64,000 nt of DNA, taken from NCBI GenBank assembly GCA_963790875.1, contig CAWBQT010000016.1:434001-498000 (forward strand). The letters run 5' to 3'. This DNA comes from AP-15 sp963790875 (GTDB lineage: Bacteria; Pseudomonadota; Alphaproteobacteria; ATCC43930; CGMCC-115725). Shown here in pieces: positions 1 to 8,602 of this stretch (the stretch's first letter is position 1; each line of letters starts with the position of its first letter). Under the pieces are notes generated by a model. That model did not search any database. It was not told where the DNA came from and saw nothing but the letters and a program-made list of their open reading frames with translations. The translations under genes were made by a program, and so were the position numbers.

Positions 1-195
1 GGTCTCGGCGCGGTCGACGGCGGTGTAGGCGGCGCAATTGACGACCGCCGACAGGCCGGGGTCGGACAAAGCCGCCGCGACCGCGGCAGGATGCGTAATA
101 TCGCAGGCGGCGCGGGTGAGGCCGCGCGCCTGAGCGCCGGCGCGCAAAGCAAGCGCGCGTCCCACCTGGCCGCCGGCGCCGAAGATCAGCAGCAT
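1..195 (-). CDS. rmlD: dTDP-4-dehydrorhamnose reductase, N-terminal part (cut by window edge)
   Basis: Only the first 65 codons are inside the window; the gene runs off the left edge. The product would reduce dTDP-4-keto-rhamnose with NAD(P)H to dTDP-L-rhamnose, the last precursor step. The start ATG (complement of 193-195) is followed by the Rossmann motif GAGGQVGRALA, an acidic strand ending in CDIT, and then AVVNCAAYTAVDRAET, which is the RmlD signature around the second beta-alpha unit. The gene sits immediately downstream of a collapsed rmlC relic, while intact rmlC, rmlB and rmlA lie 21 kb to the right. This suggests that the operon was once contiguous or was duplicated. The identification is firm even though the gene is partial. 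Confidence 0.88.
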   Translation of the reverse strand, partial: MLLIFGAGGQVGRALALRAGAQARGLTRAACDITHPAAVAAALSDPGLSAVVNCAAYTAVDRAET

Positions 196-260
196 GACGC
201 AGCCGCCTGGGCGGCGCGACGCTGCCGCCGACAGATGGCGACGCCGGGGAGGACCATGCT

Positions 261-332
261 CAACGGCGGTACTCGAAGAGGCTCGGGGACGACGATCCCG
301 ACCTCCGGCAAAGCGGTCGCCCGCAGCTCCAT
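261..332 (-). pseudogene. rmlC relic: N-terminal and C-terminal ends fused by an internal deletion
   Basis: Reading leftward from 332, the codons give MELRATALPEVGIVVPE, nearly the same as the start of the intact rmlC (MELLATALPEVRIVVPA from 23553). This is followed within a few bases, in another frame, by SLFEYRR and a stop, matching the intact C-terminus DLFEYGW. The nucleotide match to the intact 5' end (about 23502-23556) is close to 94 percent by eye. Weaker similarity continues upstream of the start codon to about position 400. Roughly 500 bp of coding sequence is missing, so the remnant cannot encode an epimerase. Confidence 0.75.
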
Positions 333-517
333 CGGCCGCCAATTACCATGGCGGTTTGATCGCACCAAGCGTCGCGAATCGGGACGCGTCTTTGCGCGGA
401 ACGGCGCAGGGTGGCGGCGGCAGGGCGGCGGCGGAGCGCCGACAGACGGCCGATCGGCGAGCGGTCGCCGGGCTGCCGCGGTTGCCGGTCGTGCAACTCT
501 TCTCGAAATTCGCGGGC

Positions 518-1831
518 GTGAACTGGCTTTTCATTCACCAGAACTTTCCCGGGCAATATGTTCATGCGGTGCGCCATCTCGTCGAGAAGGGGCACCATGT
601 CGTCTCTATCACGGCGCGGCGCGGCGACACCATCGATGGCGTGCGAAAGATCGAATACATCGCAGCCGGCGTCTCCCCCCCAACTCCTGAAGATCTCCAG
701 GAGATCGACATTGCGATCCGCAACGGGCTCACCGTGGCCAAGATCTGTGAGAAGTTACGCGCCGAGGGGTTTCTTCCGGATCTGGTGATCGGCCACAATG
801 GTTGGGGCGAAATCCTTTATATCAAGGATGTTTGGCCACAGGTGCCGTTGCTCGGCTATTTCGAGTTCTTTTATCGCCCGGCCGGCTCCGATGTCGATTT
901 CGACCCCGAATTCCCGCCTGCCCCGGATATCGCGAAGCGGCTGCGGACCCGCAACGCCATCAATCATCTCGGTCTCGACGCGGCCGACTGGGGGCAAACT
1001 CCGACGCTATGGCAGCGCAATCAATACCCGCAGCGCTATTGGGAACGCATCAGCGTCATTCACGAGGGCATCGATACCGATCTTGTCCGGCCGGACCCCG
1101 ATGCGCGCCTCTGGCTGAAGAACGGCGCATCCTACGGGCTTGGCGACGAGGTGGTGACCTATAGCGCCCGCAATCTCGAACCCTATCGTGGATTTCACAC
1201 CTTTATGCGGGCACTACCGAAGGTGCTGCGCGCCCGGCCCAGAGCCCAGATATTGATTGTCGGCGAAGACGGAGTGAGCTACGGGCGCCGGCCGGCGGCG
1301 GCCGCCAATTGGCGCCAACAGCTATTGCGAGAACTGGACGGCGAACTCGATCTGGAGCGCGTGCATTTCCTCGGGCATTTGCCGTTTCGGCATTACTTGA
1401 CAGTCCTGCAGATCTCGGCGGTCCACGTCTATCTGACCTATCCTTTCGTACTCTCGTGGTCGCTGCTCGAAGCGCTCGCGGCGGGCTGTCTCGTCATCGG
1501 TTCGCGCACCCCCCCGGTCGAGGAAATCATAAACGGCGGCGAGAACGGCCATCTTGTCGATTTCTTCGACGTCGAGGGGTTAGCCGATTGCATCGGCGAG
1601 GCCTTGCGCGCCGGCGGCGCCGGCAGGCGCATGCGCCTGGCGGCGCGCAAGAGATTGGTCGGCGAATACGATCTCAAAACGATCTGCCTGCCCGCCTACC
1701 TCGATTTGCTGCGCCAGTTGACCGGAAAAGCGGGGCCGGTCAGGGGCAATCTGGCTGCCGGGGGCCGCACATCGCGGCGCTTCAACGGCTCCGGCCGCGC
1801 GGCAGCTTCGAGCGAGCGGGGCGGAATTTGA
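518..1831 (+). CDS. GT4-type glycosyltransferase (Glyco_trans_4_3 plus Glycos_transf_1)
   Basis: The predicted 437-residue GT-B glycosyltransferase would transfer a sugar from a nucleotide donor to a surface glycan. I chose GTG at 518 because this family begins with a short strand followed by FIHQNFPGQY, and here the protein reads VNWLFIHQNFPGQYVH; the upstream in-frame sequence (from 194) is compositionally unlike protein. The N-terminal half has the acceptor-side Rossmann fold ending near residue 170. The C-terminal half carries the donor-side motif, including VYLTYPFVLSWSLLEALAAG with the conserved Glu, and then GSRTPPVEEII. The next gene follows closely on the same strand. GTG at 491 is an alternative start. 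The acceptor and sugar cannot be told from sequence. Confidence 0.82.
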   Translation: MNWLFIHQNFPGQYVHAVRHLVEKGHHVVSITARRGDTIDGVRKIEYIAAGVSPPTPEDLQEIDIAIRNGLTVAKICEKLRAEGFLPDLVIGHNGWGEILYIKDVWPQVPLLGYFEFFYRPAGSDVDFDPEFPPAPDIAKRLRTRNAINHLGLDAADWGQTPTLWQRNQYPQRYWERISVIHEGIDTDLVRPDPDARLWLKNGASYGLGDEVVTYSARNLEPYRGFHTFMRALPKVLRARPRAQILIVGEDGVSYGRRPAAAANWRQQLLRELDGELDLERVHFLGHLPFRHYLTVLQISAVHVYLTYPFVLSWSLLEALAAGCLVIGSRTPPVEEIINGGENGHLVDFFDVEGLADCIGEALRAGGAGRRMRLAARKRLVGEYDLKTICLPAYLDLLRQLTGKAGPVRGNLAAGGRTSRRFNGSGRAAASSERGGI

Positions 1832-2019
1832 GCGCGCAGCGACCAGACCCCTTCGCCGGACCGGCGCGCGGCGATGTCGAAAGGTCGGCGCCGTATCGAC
1901 GCCGAACGGCTGCGGTTGGAAGGACAACCGGCCCGAACCTCGAGGGTCGTGAGGCAACCGCCGGAGGCGTCCCGATCGAGGCTGATCCAGGCGCCCGGTC
2001 TTCGGATACCGACTCTGAC

Positions 2020-3939
2020 ATGATCACCGATTCGGGCGAGGCCGTCGGCGACACAAGGCAATCGATCGACTGCGAGAAACAAGCTTGGCTTCATCTCGAA
2101 CTTGTCGCGCATCTTCAGGGCTTCGGCACTCTCGCCGTCGGCTGGGTGGCCGACCCGGGTGATCGGGTCTCGGCGATTTCGCTCGAGACGGGACCCGGCG
2201 AATCGGTCGCACTCGGCGCCTGCGCCGATCTGTTGCGCAGTCCGGAATGCAGCGAGGTCTTCGGCATCCCCCGTTATATCCAGGCAAAATATGGCTTTGT
2301 TCTGCTCCTGGCCGAATCGGAGATCGCCGGACTGGACAGGCTGACGCTGAAGATCGAGCTCGAGACCGGCCAGATTCACCGCCGCGCGATGCAGCCCCTG
2401 GGGACCGTCAAGGACCTCGAGGCGCTGGTTGTGCGCGCGCCGGTTTCCTACGGTCTGAGCGTCGTTCGACACATTCTTGCCGGCCGGCGGGCGCTCAGTT
2501 CGCGCACCGCAAAGTTGCCGGAACACATCGATGCCATCGTGACGGCCGTCCATCGGAAAATCGACCCCAGCCAGAATTATGGGAGCGAGGGGAACGGGGC
2601 GGCTGTGGAGTGCCATGTCGAAACCGCCGTCAGGGTTGGTGCCGCCGGGATGCTGCTCAACGGCTGGATTTTGCACGACGATGCGGAGCGGGTGCGCGAG
2701 GTCGCGGTGGTCAGCCTGTTTGGCCATCGCGTCGCGCTCGACACCCCGCTGCCGGCCGTCGCACGCGCGGACGTCACGGAAGCAAAAGCGGAACAGATCG
2801 CAAGCCGCAACCGCGATTGCGGCTTTGTCGCGTTTGCGGCAGTGCCGAACCTCGCAGCCGATGATCGCGCTTGGTTTATCGAGCTGATCATGGCATCGGG
2901 GGCGATAAAGCGGTTTCCGTTCATCTGCCCCGGAGCGCCGGAGCCAATGCACGGTATCCGAGCCAGCGTTGCCCTGGCGCACGAGAAGGTGCGCGACCTG
3001 CCGGATTTATTCGAGCGCGCGATATCGCGGTCGGCAGACTGGTTCTGGGCGAGAACCCGACAAAACAATCCGAGCCCAAGCGAACTCGTCTACGGCCAGT
3101 CGCCGCGCCGCGCCACAGTGTCGGTTGTGATCCCGCTCTACGGGCGGATCGATCTGATGCGATGTCAAATCGCCTGCTTTTCCAACGATCCCGAATTCGC
3201 GGCGACCGCCGAGATCGTCGAGCTTATCTATGTGCTCGACGACCCTACGGCGGCGGATGAGGCTCGGCTGTTGTGCCGGCATTTGCATGATCTTCATGGA
3301 CTTCCGTTTCGCCTCATCATGCTCGGCCGGAACCTCGGTTATGCCGCAGCCAACAATGTCGGGGCGGCGGCAGCTGCCGGCTCGCTTCTTCTCCTCCTTA
3401 ACTCGGATGTGCTGCCGATAAGTCCGGGCTGGGTGGGGCAGCTCGCCAATACCTATCGAGGGCTTGACCGCTGCGCCATTCTTGGCTGCCGCCTGCTGTT
3501 CGAGGACGGCTCGATCCAGCACGCCGGAATGACGTTTCGCGCTTCGACCCTGGTTTCGGGTTGTTGGGAGAATGACCATCCCGGCAAAGGATTGCCCGCC
3601 GCCTTCGATCCGCATCGCGGCCCGACGGCCGTGCCGGCCGTCACCGCCGCATGTCTGATGGTCGACCGCGCCCTGTTCGGCGAGTTCGGCGGCCTGTCGG
3701 AGGATTACGTGATTGGCGATTTCGAGGACTCGGATCTTTGCTTGCGGGCGCAGGAGCAGGGCTGGAAGGTATACTACACGCCGGATACCGAGCTGTATCA
3801 TCTCGAGCGCCAGTCGATGCAACTGATCGGCCAAGGCGAGGCCGGTTGGCGACAGAGCTTGACCTGGTACAACATGTGGAAGCACAGCCGGCGCTGGGGT
3901 TCGCTGATACCGATCGTGCTCGATCGCCTGGGGCGGTGA
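2020..3939 (+). CDS. GT2-family glycosyltransferase with a long N-terminal domain
   Basis: The 639-residue protein has a GT-A catalytic domain in its C-terminal half. It begins at about residue 365 with VSVVIPLYGRIDLM, continues with the nucleotide-binding stretch RNLGYAAANNVGAAAA, and has LLLLNSDVLP as the DXD-equivalent followed by DFEDSDLCLRAQEQGW near the end. These are marks of rhamnosyl- or galactosyl-type GT2 enzymes. The first 350 residues do not match a domain I recognise. Translation probably starts at ATG 2020. The frame stays open back to a TTG that overlaps the previous stop (1828-1831), so a longer, coupled product is possible. It forms a pair with the upstream GT4 gene. Confidence 0.82.
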   Translation: MITDSGEAVGDTRQSIDCEKQAWLHLELVAHLQGFGTLAVGWVADPGDRVSAISLETGPGESVALGACADLLRSPECSEVFGIPRYIQAKYGFVLLLAESEIAGLDRLTLKIELETGQIHRRAMQPLGTVKDLEALVVRAPVSYGLSVVRHILAGRRALSSRTAKLPEHIDAIVTAVHRKIDPSQNYGSEGNGAAVECHVETAVRVGAAGMLLNGWILHDDAERVREVAVVSLFGHRVALDTPLPAVARADVTEAKAEQIASRNRDCGFVAFAAVPNLAADDRAWFIELIMASGAIKRFPFICPGAPEPMHGIRASVALAHEKVRDLPDLFERAISRSADWFWARTRQNNPSPSELVYGQSPRRATVSVVIPLYGRIDLMRCQIACFSNDPEFAATAEIVELIYVLDDPTAADEARLLCRHLHDLHGLPFRLIMLGRNLGYAAANNVGAAAAAGSLLLLLNSDVLPISPGWVGQLANTYRGLDRCAILGCRLLFEDGSIQHAGMTFRASTLVSGCWENDHPGKGLPAAFDPHRGPTAVPAVTAACLMVDRALFGEFGGLSEDYVIGDFEDSDLCLRAQEQGWKVYYTPDTELYHLERQSMQLIGQGEAGWRQSLTWYNMWKHSRRWGSLIPIVLDRLGR

Positions 3940-4156
3940 AGGCTCGACATCAGCCCACCGATCTCCTTCTGTCGGTTTGGCGGCTTCACTGAGGGTTCCC
4001 GGTCGAGCGGAAAGGCGACGCATTCCCAATCGCGCGGAATCAACCGCTGTCCCGCGGTCGTCCAAAAGGCGTCTGAATCGAACTTTGGCGGTGCCGAGGC
4101 GCAACGGTTTTGGCAAGGGGACACCGCCCAACCCGAGGATGAAATCGAGCAGGAGC

Positions 4157-4894
4157 ATGACCGGAACATCCACGATCGTCATCGTGCGAAGCGATCTGTC
4201 TATCGCGGGCGCGGCGCAGGGGCCAAGCGCCGCCCGCTCGAAGCGCGACCTCGAGCGGCAGTTCTTTGATCTGATTCGAGAAAAGCGTCCGGATGTGGTC
4301 GTCTTTGACCTCCGCGAGGCGGCCTGCGATGGACTGGACGCTATTGCCAAGGTACGCAAATACAGCAGCATCCCGATACTGGTAGTTTGCGACGCCGACG
4401 ATCCTATGGTGCGAGAGTATCGGCTCGCCGGTGCGACAGAGTGCCTGCCAGCCCCGATCGACATCGTGACGCTCAATGGGACTGTGCAAGAAATCATCAG
4501 GATGACCGGCGGCGCCGCCGCCGATCCGGCCTCGGCGTCAGAATTGATTGCGGTCGCCGGCATGATGTTCCGGCCCTATGAAAACCGCCTCAGTGTGAAC
4601 GGCACAAGTATAAAGCTGACGACGTCAGAGAATCGCCTGTTATGTCATCTGGTGTCTCATTCCCGGACCGTCTGCAGCCGCGATGAAATCGCCGAAATCA
4701 TCTATGGTCGGCACCGGCCGACAAGCGAGCGGGCGGTCGACGTCATCATTACCCGGCTGCGCAAGAAGCTGGCGGGGTTGCGCGGCAATGCCGCACAAGA
4801 CTTGATCAAGACAGAGTTCCGTCAGGGCTACATGTTTGTCGGCGCCGTGTCGCCGACGCGCCGCGCAGCCCGAATGAACGTCGAGGCGATATGA
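4157..4894 (+). CDS. OmpR/PhoB-type response regulator with a degenerate receiver
   Basis: This DNA-binding regulator of about 245 residues has a receiver-like N-terminal domain and a clear winged-helix C-terminal domain. The latter shows LTTSENRLLCHLVSHSRTVC, the recognition-helix region SERAVDVIITRLRKKL, and the wing ending FRQGYMFVG. The receiver keeps one candidate phospho-Asp (VVVFDLRE). It lacks the acidic pair after strand 1 (VRSD), the Thr/Ser of strand 4 (VVCDAD) and the strand-5 Lys (CLPAP), so phosphorylation-dependent switching is doubtful. No histidine kinase is nearby. It lies 92 bp upstream of the type I secretion genes and may control them. ATG 4139 is an alternative start. 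Confidence 0.82.
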   Translation: MTGTSTIVIVRSDLSIAGAAQGPSAARSKRDLERQFFDLIREKRPDVVVFDLREAACDGLDAIAKVRKYSSIPILVVCDADDPMVREYRLAGATECLPAPIDIVTLNGTVQEIIRMTGGAAADPASASELIAVAGMMFRPYENRLSVNGTSIKLTTSENRLLCHLVSHSRTVCSRDEIAEIIYGRHRPTSERAVDVIITRLRKKLAGLRGNAAQDLIKTEFRQGYMFVGAVSPTRRAARMNVEAI

Positions 4895-4986
4895 TTCGGC
4901 TCGAGGATGGTCGCTATCGCGCGCCGCGCACGGCCAGAGAACTCCGGACGGCGTCGGCCGCCTGACGGCGTCTCGTTGCCCGGAAC

Positions 4987-7242
4987 ATGGGCGGCTCCGC
5001 CACGATGCTCGCCGTCGCGACGCCGACGCCAGCCGTTGCCGACGACACGTCGCAATCGTCGCTCCTGGCCTGCCTCGTAATAGCGGCTCGCCATCGCGGC
5101 CTGCAGCTGTCGGTACGGCAGCTGGTGCGCGATTATCTGCTTGGACCGGGCGAGATTTCGATCGCCCAGCTTGTCGCTGTCGCAAAGGGGTGCGGGCTGC
5201 GGGCGAGCGCCACTCGACTGGGCTGGCGCAATCTTATGACCCTCGACCGCGTCCTCCCGGCGATCGTGCCATTGAAAAATGGCGCGGCCATGGTGTTGTC
5301 GCGCGTCCAACCGGGCGCTGAGCCGCCGCGCGTCGTTCTGCACGATCCGAACGCGCATGAAGACGCGCTGCTGACGCTCGACGAAACTCGCTTTACAGCG
5401 GCCTGGACCGGCGAAGTCGTGCTGATCAAGCGCGACTATCGCCTCCAGGACGAAGATCAGCCGTTCGGCCTGCGCACAATCGCTGGACAGCTGCTGCGCG
5501 ACCGTCGAATCACCCGCGATATCGGCATTGCCGGGTTCCTGCTCGGCCTCTTGGCCGTCGCCCCGATCATGTTCTGGCGACTGCTGCTCGATCGTGTGCT
5601 TTATGACGGAAACTTGAATACACTCACCGTTCTTTGCGTCGCGATGGGCCTCCTCGTCACCTTCGAAACGATTTTCGGCTATCTGCGGCGCTACCTTATC
5701 AGCCATAGTCTCGAACGCCTGGACGCGAAAATATCCACCGACATATTCAATAAAGTGCTCGCGCTGCCGGTCGATTTCTTCGAGCGCAATTCGGTCGGCG
5801 AAATCGCCCGCGACATGAACGAGATCCACAAGATCCGAAAATTTCTCGTCGATCAGCTGTTTGGCACGCTGCTCGACATCATAGTGTTGTTGGTGTTCCT
5901 GCCAATCATGTTGTTTTTCAGTGTGGTGCTGACCGGTTTCGTACTGGGTATTTGCTTGATGATATGCTTATGGATCGTTGTCATGCTCCCGGTCTTGCAT
6001 CGCAAAGCGGGCCTGGTGTTTGCCGCCGAAGGCGACAAGGGCGCCTTTCTCGTCGAAACCCTGCACGGCATCCGCACGGTCAAATCGCTGGCTCTCGACA
6101 GCCGGCGCCGCCACGAATGGGACGTGCTCGCGGCCCGCGCCGCCCGGCTGCGCTTTGACGAGAGCCGGACCGCCAATCTGATCTCCACGGTCATCAATCC
6201 GCTCGAGCGGCTGATGACGAGCGGCGTCTTTGCGCTCGCCGTCTTTCTCGGGGTGACGACGAACCAATCGCTCTATGTCGGTGCCCTGGTGGCTTTCATG
6301 ATGCTGACGCAGCGCGTCGCCGCGCCGCTGCTTTCGCTCGCCCATATGCTGCAGGCCTACGATGAGGCCCGGATCGCGGTGCACGTCATCAGCAAATTGG
6401 TCAACCAGCCGCCCGAGGAGGGCCGGTCGCGCAGCGGCGTGCGGACCCCACTGACCGGACGCGTCGAATTCAGCGGGGTGCGCTTTCGCTACCGCGGGAC
6501 CGTCGTGCCGGCGCTCGACGACGTCTCCTTTACGATCCCGGAAGGGACGATCTTCGGGATCATGGGCCGCAGCGGCTCGGGAAAGACGACGGTCACGCGC
6601 CTGATGCAGATGCTCCACAGCAATTATCAAGGACTGATCAAGGTCGACGGCAATGATCTGCGGCAGATCGACATCGATCACCTGCGCGGCAGCATCGGGG
6701 TCGTGCTGCAAGAGAATTTTCTGTTCCGCGGCACAATCCGCGATACGATCGGCACGGCCAAGCCCGACGCCAGTTTCGAAGACATCGTGCGCGCCGCGCG
6801 GCTTGCCGGCGCCGAGGAATTCATCGAACGCCTGCCGAAAGGATACGAGACATTTGTTCAGGAGGGCTCGACCAATCTCTCGGGCGGCCAGCGGCAACGG
6901 CTGGCGATTGCGCGGGCATTGATCGGCGATCCCCGCATCCTCATTCTCGACGAGGCAACGAGCGCCCTCGATGCCGAGAGCGAGGCGATCGTCAACGCCA
7001 ACCTCTTGCAGATCGGCAAATCTCGCACGCTGGTAATCATTTCGCACCGGCTGTCCTCGCTGGTCGCCGCCGACGCCATTCTCGTGCTCGAACGCGGCCG
7101 GGTTTACGATATCGGCCGGCACGACGAGCTGCTCGAGCGTTGCGACATCTACAGCGGGCTGTGGCACCAACAGCATCGACATCTCGAGGCCGCGAGGCCG
7201 GCGAATGAAATTATCCCGCTTCGTGCCGGCGCGGCGGCTTGA
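4987..7242 (+). CDS. Type I secretion ABC transporter/permease with a C39-like domain (HlyB type)
   Basis: The 751-residue inner-membrane exporter has three parts. Residues 15-150 resemble a C39 peptidase domain, but Ser stands where the catalytic Cys should be (SQSSLLACLV) and the His is missing. This matches the non-proteolytic C39-like domain of HlyB, which docks substrates. Next come the membrane segments (about 180-460). The ATPase has Walker A GRSGSGKTT, signature LSGGQRQRLAIARAL, Walker B ILILDEAT and the H-loop ISHRLS. The following hlyD-like gene overlaps by 38 bp. The pair should export an unprocessed protein with a C-terminal signal, using a TolC-like outer-membrane partner that is not in this window. 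Confidence 0.92.
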   Translation: MGGSATMLAVATPTPAVADDTSQSSLLACLVIAARHRGLQLSVRQLVRDYLLGPGEISIAQLVAVAKGCGLRASATRLGWRNLMTLDRVLPAIVPLKNGAAMVLSRVQPGAEPPRVVLHDPNAHEDALLTLDETRFTAAWTGEVVLIKRDYRLQDEDQPFGLRTIAGQLLRDRRITRDIGIAGFLLGLLAVAPIMFWRLLLDRVLYDGNLNTLTVLCVAMGLLVTFETIFGYLRRYLISHSLERLDAKISTDIFNKVLALPVDFFERNSVGEIARDMNEIHKIRKFLVDQLFGTLLDIIVLLVFLPIMLFFSVVLTGFVLGICLMICLWIVVMLPVLHRKAGLVFAAEGDKGAFLVETLHGIRTVKSLALDSRRRHEWDVLAARAARLRFDESRTANLISTVINPLERLMTSGVFALAVFLGVTTNQSLYVGALVAFMMLTQRVAAPLLSLAHMLQAYDEARIAVHVISKLVNQPPEEGRSRSGVRTPLTGRVEFSGVRFRYRGTVVPALDDVSFTIPEGTIFGIMGRSGSGKTTVTRLMQMLHSNYQGLIKVDGNDLRQIDIDHLRGSIGVVLQENFLFRGTIRDTIGTAKPDASFEDIVRAARLAGAEEFIERLPKGYETFVQEGSTNLSGGQRQRLAIARALIGDPRILILDEATSALDAESEAIVNANLLQIGKSRTLVIISHRLSSLVAADAILVLERGRVYDIGRHDELLERCDIYSGLWHQQHRHLEAARPANEIIPLRAGAAA

Positions 7243-8602
7243 GCCGACGCCGGAGCAGCTGATCCGCCAGTTTCAATCGGAGTCCGACGAGATTCTGGCG
7301 GCACCGGAGCCGATTCAGGCCCGTCTGACGCTGTTCGCCGTCGCCGGATTGTTTCTCGGCCTGATCGGCATCGCCGCCGCCTTCCAGCTTGACCGGGTCG
7401 TCGTCTCCGAATTCGGGCAGGTTGTCACGGTCGAGCCGACCGTCGTGCTGCAGGCGCTCGATGCCTCGATCATCAAGTCCATCGAGGTGAAGGACGGCGA
7501 TCAGGTCAGCAAAGGGCAACTCATCGCGACGCTCGATCCGACTTTTGCGGTCGCCGACGTCAATGCGCTGCGACTGCAGATCGCCAGCCTCGAGGCCGAG
7601 ATCAACCGCTGCAGGGACGAGTTGACGCACCGACCCTTCGCGGCGGCTGCGGGCACCGAGCCGGGCGCCTCGCGCTACGTCGCGATGCAAAAAGACTATT
7701 ACGACCAGCGCAAGGCCCAGTTCGACGCTCAGCTACGGTCCTATGACGAGCAGATCGCGCAGGCGAAGGCCACGCTGGAGCGGCTGAGTTCGGATGCGGC
7801 CCTTTACGGCGACCGTGCCACACTGGCTAAAGAAGTCGAGGACATGCGCGCAAAGCTGGAGGCCGATCGGTTTGGCAGCCGCCTCGAGCTGCTCGCGGCA
7901 GCTGATCAGACGCTGGAAATGAAGCGCAACGCCGACTTCGATCAGAACAGTATCGTCGAGACCCGACACCTCTTGAATTCGACCGTGGCCAACCGGGAGG
8001 CGTTCGTCCAGCAATGGATGGGCCAAGTCAGCCTCGAACTCGTCAATGCACGCAATCAGCTCGATGCCGCCAACGAGCAGCTAGACAAGGCCGTCAAACA
8101 CAAGGATCTCGTACGGTTCCATGCGCCCGACAAGGCTGTCGTATTGTGGCTGGCAAAACTTTCGGTCGGCTCGGTTCTGAAAGAGGGAGATACGTTCGGC
8201 ACGCTGGCGCTGCTGCGCTCGCCGCTCGAAGCCGAGGTCAACATCGATCCCCGTAACGTCGGGTTCGTCCGGGTCGGCGACACCGCAACGATCAAGTTCG
8301 ATGCCTATAATTTCATCGAGCACGGATCGGCCATCGGCAAGGTGTTGTGGATCAGCGACGGCACCTTCGCGATAGACCCGGTAACGGGGGCCGCGACGGA
8401 CGCCCAGGGCAACAGCGTCCCGCCCTATTACCGGGTGCGCATCGGCTTTGCCACGCTGGCATTGCGGAATATTCCGGCGGATTTTCGGCTGATTCCCGGC
8501 TCGACGCTGACCGCCGATATCCACGTCGGAACCCGCTCGGCGTTCATGTACATGATGCGCGGACTTTTGCGCGGCTTGAACGAGGCGATGCGCGAGCCGT
8601 GA
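7205..8602 (+). CDS. HlyD-family periplasmic adaptor of the type I secretion system
   Basis: This 465-residue membrane-fusion protein would bridge the ABC transporter and an outer-membrane channel. It has a cytosolic N-terminus of about 40 residues and one transmembrane helix (around LTLFAVAGLFLGLIGIAAAF). A lipoyl-like half follows (IIKSIEVKDGDQVSKGQLIATLDPT), then a long charged alpha-helical hairpin (about 110-290), and the second lipoyl/beta-barrel half (VLWLAKLSVGSVLKEGDTF and onward). The start overlaps the end of the ABC gene by 38 bp and the stop overlaps the next gene start (GTGA), so translation is probably coupled through the three genes. Confidence 0.9.
   Translation: MKLSRFVPARRLEPTPEQLIRQFQSESDEILAAPEPIQARLTLFAVAGLFLGLIGIAAAFQLDRVVVSEFGQVVTVEPTVVLQALDASIIKSIEVKDGDQVSKGQLIATLDPTFAVADVNALRLQIASLEAEINRCRDELTHRPFAAAAGTEPGASRYVAMQKDYYDQRKAQFDAQLRSYDEQIAQAKATLERLSSDAALYGDRATLAKEVEDMRAKLEADRFGSRLELLAAADQTLEMKRNADFDQNSIVETRHLLNSTVANREAFVQQWMGQVSLELVNARNQLDAANEQLDKAVKHKDLVRFHAPDKAVVLWLAKLSVGSVLKEGDTFGTLALLRSPLEAEVNIDPRNVGFVRVGDTATIKFDAYNFIEHGSAIGKVLWISDGTFAIDPVTGAATDAQGNSVPPYYRVRIGFATLALRNIPADFRLIPGSTLTADIHVGTRSAFMYMMRGLLRGLNEAMREP

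Noticed and set aside
194..517. N-terminal extension of the first glycosyltransferase back to position 194
   Set aside because: The frame is open, but the sequence is Arg/Ala-rich, overlaps the rmlC relic and does not resemble the family, which begins at the V-N-W-L-F-I-H strand.
1828..2019. TTG start of the GT2 gene overlapping the previous stop
   Set aside because: It is possible but the added residues are low-complexity; I kept ATG 2020 and noted the alternative.
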